Below are positions 58,968-64,000 of a stretch of 64,000 nucleotides of DNA, one piece after another (positions within the stretch are counted from its first letter, which is position 1; every line of letters starts with the position of its first letter). The stretch comes from Malania oleifera. Lineage: Eukaryota; Streptophyta; Magnoliopsida; Santalales; Ximeniaceae. The notes under the pieces were generated by a model, which did not search any database, was not told the origin of the DNA, and was given only the letters and a program-made list of their open reading frames with translations. The stretch spans positions 58,563,889-58,627,888 of the forward strand of contig NC_080422.1 of the NCBI RefSeq assembly GCF_029873635.1, read 5' to 3'. A program made the position numbers and the translations under genes.

Positions 58968-60291
58968 TGTTGACCTTATAGGTCATACCCTGTTTTGATT
59001 ATGACAAATAATCAAGTATTTAATGTTTATCAAGTTTGTGTGTAGGTTCATATTAGCAAGATCATTTGATGGCATGTGAAGACTTGAAGAATAAAGACCC
59101 AAAAGATTCATTTGTTGTAATTTATATCATCTTTATTTTGGGTCTGTAATAGTAATATAGGAGAGGTCTGTAATAATGAATGCATATCATGCATGTAGGA
59201 ACTAATAAGTTCGAAGACTTTAGAATGACCCTAGGTCCTTGTACTTACATGTAAGATTGTCCCCAAAATCATATATAATATTAGAGGAATCAATTGAATT
59301 AAAGCAAGACTTAAAGGGCTAAAATAATAGGGTTTCAGGCGACCCAACCTTGGTGTTCAGAACACCTCGGTCAACTGAACTGTTGAATGGTCAACAAGTT
59401 GACCTGACTTCGGGTGACCAAACCAAAAGGACTCTACCGTCCTCGATCAACTGAACATTAAACCTGACTTTTTCCAACAATTTGGGCGCCTAAACTTCAC
59501 GTTCAAAATAACCCTGGTTCAACGATCAAAAGCCACCATATTTGAATATCTCTTTGTGTGTGCAAAAATTTTTTTACAAGCTCATATTTGAATATCTTTT
59601 TGTGCTTTAATATTGAGAAAATATTTTTGAGATATTCCAATTACTCTTGGTACAAATCTTTGAAACCCTAAATTATGATTGAGATTTTTATCTATACATA
59701 GTTTCAAAGATTATCTTGTTGATACACTCTTGTGCATAAATTGAGATAGTCATTACTTTGAGTGTTGATTACACACATGCACCATTGAGCTTATTGTTCT
59801 TAGATTATTGGTGTGCTTCGATTATTATTGGTGCAAATCTGCTTGATTGAGAAGCATAATATTTGTATGCATCTTGTATTGAAAATTTGTTGTATTCCAT
59901 GCGTGGCCTGAGGGGGTGTTAATCCATCCCAAAAGAATTGGTTGTAAAGGTTGAGGTCAGCCCTGTTCTAATTGACCTGGTTGTATTTAGATGTCACTCT
60001 ACCTGTTAAGTGAACTTTAGTGTAATCCTTGTGCTTGTGAGCCAAGGAGGGGACGTAGGCAGTTTGTCAAACCTCGATAACATATGTGGTGTCATCTCTC
60101 TTTACTGCTTTATTGTGCTTGCTTAATTAAATTACTTATGCTATTTAATTTCAGCTGAATATATTGATTTATTTTATATCTGCACTAGATTGAATCTAGG
60201 GTTGTGTAATACTGCTGCTGGTTAAGTAACCTACGGAAGAAATTTTAAAATACCAATTCACCCCCCTCTTGGGATTATAGTAAAGCTAACA
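58968..60291 (+). repeat. Element F 5' LTR
   Basis: From TGTTGACCTTATAGG to AAAGCTAACA. It is 1.3 kb, shorter than the other copia LTRs here, with a reduced motif array at about 59335-59520 (GGTCAACTGAAC, GGGTGACC). I see no clear TATA box, so part of U3 may have been deleted. The phrase GGTTGAGGTCAGCCCTG is shared with B. Confidence 0.85.
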
Positions 60292-60292
60292 A

Positions 60293-60306
60293 TTGGTATT
60301 AAAGCC
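60293..60306 (+). other. Element F primer binding site
   Basis: TTGGTATTAAAGCC, two changes from the initiator-Met site, follows the LTR end. Confidence 0.75.
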
Positions 60307-60346
60307 TAATTGCTTAGACTTAAACGTTTGTCTGCAAAAGATCTAG

Positions 60347-61790
60347 GTGGCTCATAACGTTGTAACCCCTTTCCCTGAGGGACCCTCTTCCACACATCCT
60401 TCGGTTTTCAATGGTGTCAATTACACCTTCTGGAAACAGAGGATGTGTATTTATCTTTAGAATATTGACTGGAAGGTGTGCAAAGTTGTCTCTAAGGGAA
60501 ACTATGTTCCCATAAAAACTGGGGGTGAAACTAAAGTTCCTAAGACTGGAGATGAATATACTGATGAGGATATGAAAGCTGTTTGTTTAAATGCTACTGC
60601 CATGAATAATCTTTACTATGGACTTGATGTTAATGAATTTAATAGAGTTATGGCATTTTTTTCTGCTAAAGAAATATGAGATAAGTTAGAGGTCACCTAT
60701 GAGGGTACTAGAGATGTGAAGGATAGTATGATTGATATGTTAACTAGTGAGTATGAAACATTTAGGATAAACACTGGTGAGTCCATATAGAGCATGTACA
60801 CTAGATTCACACACATCATTAATTCGCTGCATGCATTAGGTAAGACCTATCCTACATATGAGATGATTAGGAAAGTCCTTAGGGGTTTGCCTCCTATTTG
60901 GGAAGCAAAGGCTACGACCATATCTAAGGGTAGAGACCTTTAAGCTGTGTCACTAGATGAACTGATAGGTTCACTTATCACCTATGAGTTAGCTATTAAT
61001 GAGAGACTAAATGAGCACAATAGAATGAAGAAAGTGACTGCCTTAAAAACAACAATTAATACTTTTAGTGAGTGTAGTGAACCTGAATCTGAAGATGATA
61101 TGGCAATGCTTACTAAGAAGTTCAGTAGGTTCTTCAGAAAGAAGAGTAAGTCATACAGAAAGTTCAAAGATTCTGTATCTGAGAAGGGAGAGTCTAGTAA
61201 AAGAAAAGAAAAATCGAATGATCCCACGTGTTACAATTGCAATAAGGTTGGGCATATCAAATCTAACTGCCCGTTATTAAAAAAAGAGTCTAGGAAAAAG
61301 AAGAAAGCCATGAAAGCAAGTACCTCATGGGATAGACAAAACATCAGAGATTTAGATTCAGATTGCAGTGACTCTAAGATTGCCAACTTGTGCCTAATGG
61401 CATGGGATGATGAGGTATTGTCTTCTTGTTCCTTATCTTCATATTATTTTGATGATGATTGTGATTCTAATAGAATGCCTACATTTAAAGAATTGCAATA
61501 TGAATATATTCATGTATTTAAATCACTAAACAAAATGACCAAGGAAAATGATGTTTTGAAAAAGAAATGTGAAAATTGGTCTAAACTTTTTGAAATTGCA
61601 AAGAATTCTCATGCCTCAATTCTTAAAGAAAAAGATTTGAAAATTGCCGAGCTTGAGAGAAAATTGGAGGATAGCTCCAAAATTGTTTATAAATTTATTA
61701 AAGGCCAACACAATTTTGAAAAACTTCTAGAGGCCCAAAGAAACTCTTTTAGAAAAGAAGGTCTTGAATTTTATGGTATTGAAAATGTGT
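60347..61790 (+). pseudogene. Element F gag
   Basis: The frame begins AHNVVTPFPEGPS behind a GTG at 60347, where related elements have ATG, so the start codon is lost. Then FNGVNYTFWKQRM, NATAMNNLYYGLDVNEFNRV, YTRFTHIINSLHALGKTYP, a first knuckle CYNCNKVGHIKSNCP (about 61228), an acidic part and a coiled-coil-like part (61480-61760). Stops follow IYL, KEI, GESI and RDL. The ORF 60947-61792 is the longest open piece. Confidence 0.88.
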
Positions 61791-62785
61791 GATGACCTAA
61801 TCTTTACTTGGCACATTTTACTTAAGAATCAAAATCCCAAATTCCACCTAAAGATCCTCGATGTTGGATGATATGTTTTAAATGTAAACAAATTGGTCAT
61901 ATTTATATTAACTGTCCACTTCGAAATAGACATGTAAGAATTAAAAGGATGTAGAGAGTCAAAGGAAATCCAGGCACTAACCCCTGTGGACCCAATAGAA
62001 TTTGGGGACCAGCGTTAGTTATTTAGATTTCTTGCAGGTGTGTTTGAGATCATCCTCATCTAAGGAAAAGTGATACTTGGATAGTGGTTGCTCACAACAT
62101 ATAGCCGGCGACAAGGCCAAGTTCACATCCATCACTCCCAAGGATGGAGGATACGTGACATTCGGGGACAATGCCAAGGGTCGAATCATCGGTGTAGGTA
62201 AGGTTAGTAAGGAACCTTCCCTCATTAGATAATGTATTATTGGTTGATGGATTGAAACATAATTTGTTAAGCATTAGCCAATTGTGTGATAAAGGGTATA
62301 AAGTATCTTTTGAAAATGATAAATGCATTGTTGAGAGTAAATATGATAATAAAGTACTTTTTACAACTCAACGCCATGAAAATGTGTATACAACTAGTTT
62401 TGATAATTTAGCTTCTCAACAAGTCACATGTTTTTCTATAATAAATGAAGCTAGTTTGTTGTGGCATAAACGTTTAGGACATGCTAATATGGATCTTTTG
62501 TCAAAACTTGTGAAAAGGGACTTAGTTAAAGGGTTGCCAAAAACGCATTTTGTGAAAGATAAAATCTGTGATGCATGTCAAATGGGTAAGCAAACTAAAT
62601 CAAGTTTTAAGAAAAAGAAATTCGTATATACCAATAGACCACTTAATATGCTACACTTAGATTTATTTGGTCCTAATCAATTTCAAAGTCTAGGTGGAAA
62701 ATTGTATGCCTTTGTTGTTGTGGATAATGATTTTAGGTTTATATGGGTGTTGTTTCTCTCTCATAAAGATGAATCATGTGAACAA
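61791..62785 (+). pseudogene. Element F second zinc knuckle, protease, integrase start
   Basis: CFKCKQIGHIYINCP (about 61880) and NPCGPNRIWGP close gag. Protease has LDSGCSQHIAGDKAKF (D-S-G near 62080). After a shift, an open frame from 62240 carries [17 protein letters not shown], the integrase zinc domain (LLWHKRLGHANMDLLSKLV, KICDACQMGKQ) and the core start LHLDLFGPNQFQSLGG. It stops being element F at 62786, inside the integrase core. Confidence 0.88.
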
Positions 62786-64000
62786 TGTTGGCTTTGGTGT
62801 ATTCTCAAGAGGGGGGTGAATTGGGTATTTAAAGTTTTGTCATATCTAGGTTTATCCAAATTAGGAATATTACGGAACCTAAAGAGTCCATGTAATTATA
62901 AACCCAATCAACACATGTACTACATATAATGAATCAAGCATATAACATACATGTGTTGAAAACAAAAGTGCAGAAAATAAATTTGCAGAAATATAAAGAA
63001 TACGCATGATATGTTATCGATGTTTAACCAATATTGCCTACGTCCCCGCCTTGGTTAATAAGCACAAGAATTACCACTATAAGCTCACTTAACGGGTGGG
63101 GCGGCACCTAAACAATAAGGCAAATTAGCATAGGGCTGACCTCGACCTTTACAACTAGGTCAATTAACACAGAGCTGACCTCAACCTACACAATCCTCCT
63201 AAGCTGGATTACCACCCCCTCAGGCCATGCCCAGAATACAATAGATTTCTCAATAAAATTTGCGTACAACAAATATGCTTCTCAACTAAGCAGATTATGT
63301 ACAAATATGCACAAGTACTAATCAATGCACCTCAAACACAATATAAACTATGAGCTCAATGCAGATATGTGTATCTACTCTTAGTATTATGTCAATATAC
63401 AATCCAAGTGTGAAAGTGTATGTGTTGGCAATCTATCTTTGAAACACTATGCATATAATAATTTCAACCACAAATATAGTTTCAAAGATTTCAATAGCTT
63501 AATCAAATATCTCAAACAAGATTTTCAAAAGCTCAAGCACAAGAGATATATATTTTTTTTTTAAAAAAAGCTTGTTAAAAATATTTTTTTTCACAACACA
63601 AAACAAGCTTTTGAGTCTTGCAATGAGAATGCAAAGACTCACAAGCTTAAGAAGATTCCCCCAAAAATGAATTTATGAACTAAATCACTGGGGAAAACCT
63701 TTGGGTTTAACTCTCAAGAAAATCAATAAAGCAATCACAAGTGTGAGAGTATAAGCACGCAGGAACTGTATGGAATAACTCAAGATACTCTTTCTCAAAA
63801 GGATTTTGCAATAGAATGATCAATGGAAGAGTATATGACTTTGAGCATGAAGAATATCGAAGTAGGGAAGATTTTGGCCAATAAAATTTTCAGAGAATTT
63901 TTTGCTAATTTAAAACGCTAATCACCCCTTAATTTTTCAAATATAAGACTATATATAGAAATGGGAATAATTATAGTTGTTGGGGACATATTGGTCATTT
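62786..64000 (-). repeat. LTR of element G, partial
   Basis: The plus strand starts TGTTGGCTTTGGTG, then CTCAAGAGGGGGGTGAATTG, the reverse of a copia LTR end. The inverse of the B/F phrase GGTTGAGGTCAGC occurs near 63140 and 63175. A TATA box (minus CTATATATAGTC) lies near 63948-63960. The remainder is outside the window. The insertion site in F is AACAA (62781-62785). Confidence 0.8.

Larger units (their letters stand above)
58968..62785 (+). mobile_element. Element F: Sirevirus-like copia, 5' half
   Basis: 5' LTR, PBS, gag, protease and the first part of integrase, then cut at 62786 by the LTR of element G. The gag and pol sequences are close to those of element C. It is inserted in LTR H. 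Its 3' half lies beyond the window. Confidence 0.88.

Overview
This is nuclear DNA of a flowering plant. The evidence is nested LTR retrotransposons with plant-type initiator-tRNA primer sites, Sirevirus-like copia elements, Athila-like and chromodomain gypsy elements, a low-GC intergenic background, and one plant-specific host gene, GLUTAMINE DUMPER (GDU). The species cannot be named from sequence alone. Apart from GDU, nearly everything recognisable is a decayed mobile element.

Layout. 1-3959: 3' part of a plus-strand Sirevirus-like element (A) with a third ORF, several polypurine tracts and its 3' LTR. 3960-4190: tail of another copia LTR. 4191-9036: broken Athila-like gypsy element on the minus strand, with PBS and part of an LTR. 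9037-11735: a rearranged copia unit, with a forward LTR, PBS and leader, a gag-RT deletion fusion, a polypurine tract, an antisense fragment of a host SIN3-like gene, and a second LTR in inverted orientation. 11736-13198: sequence with no recognisable gene. 13199-51508: one minus-strand chromovirus (D), closed by a perfect TAAGG target duplication and stretched to 38.3 kb by nested insertions. Element B (16718-35425, plus, no pol) sits in its integrase region. Element C (17647-27424, minus, pol-bearing) sits in the 5' LTR of B. Element E (38749-49452, minus, with the third ORF) sits in the leader of D. 51509-57895: non-TE sequence with GDU at 53912-54328 (minus). 57896-64000: LTR H cut by element F (plus, gag-pro-int), which is itself cut by the LTR of G, running off the window.

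How the parts fit. A, C, E and F are former autonomous copia elements. B kept the LTRs, PBS, a gag remnant and polypurine tracts but no pol, so it probably depended on relatives. In most LTR families seen here, copia and chromovirus alike, an array of short GTCGAC/GACTG-like words lies just upstream of the LTR TATA box, in a spelling particular to that family. In A and E the same family-specific words occur a second time, just upstream of the third ORF. That recurrence is the most unusual signal in the window. The SIN3 fragment wired to an LTR is the second.
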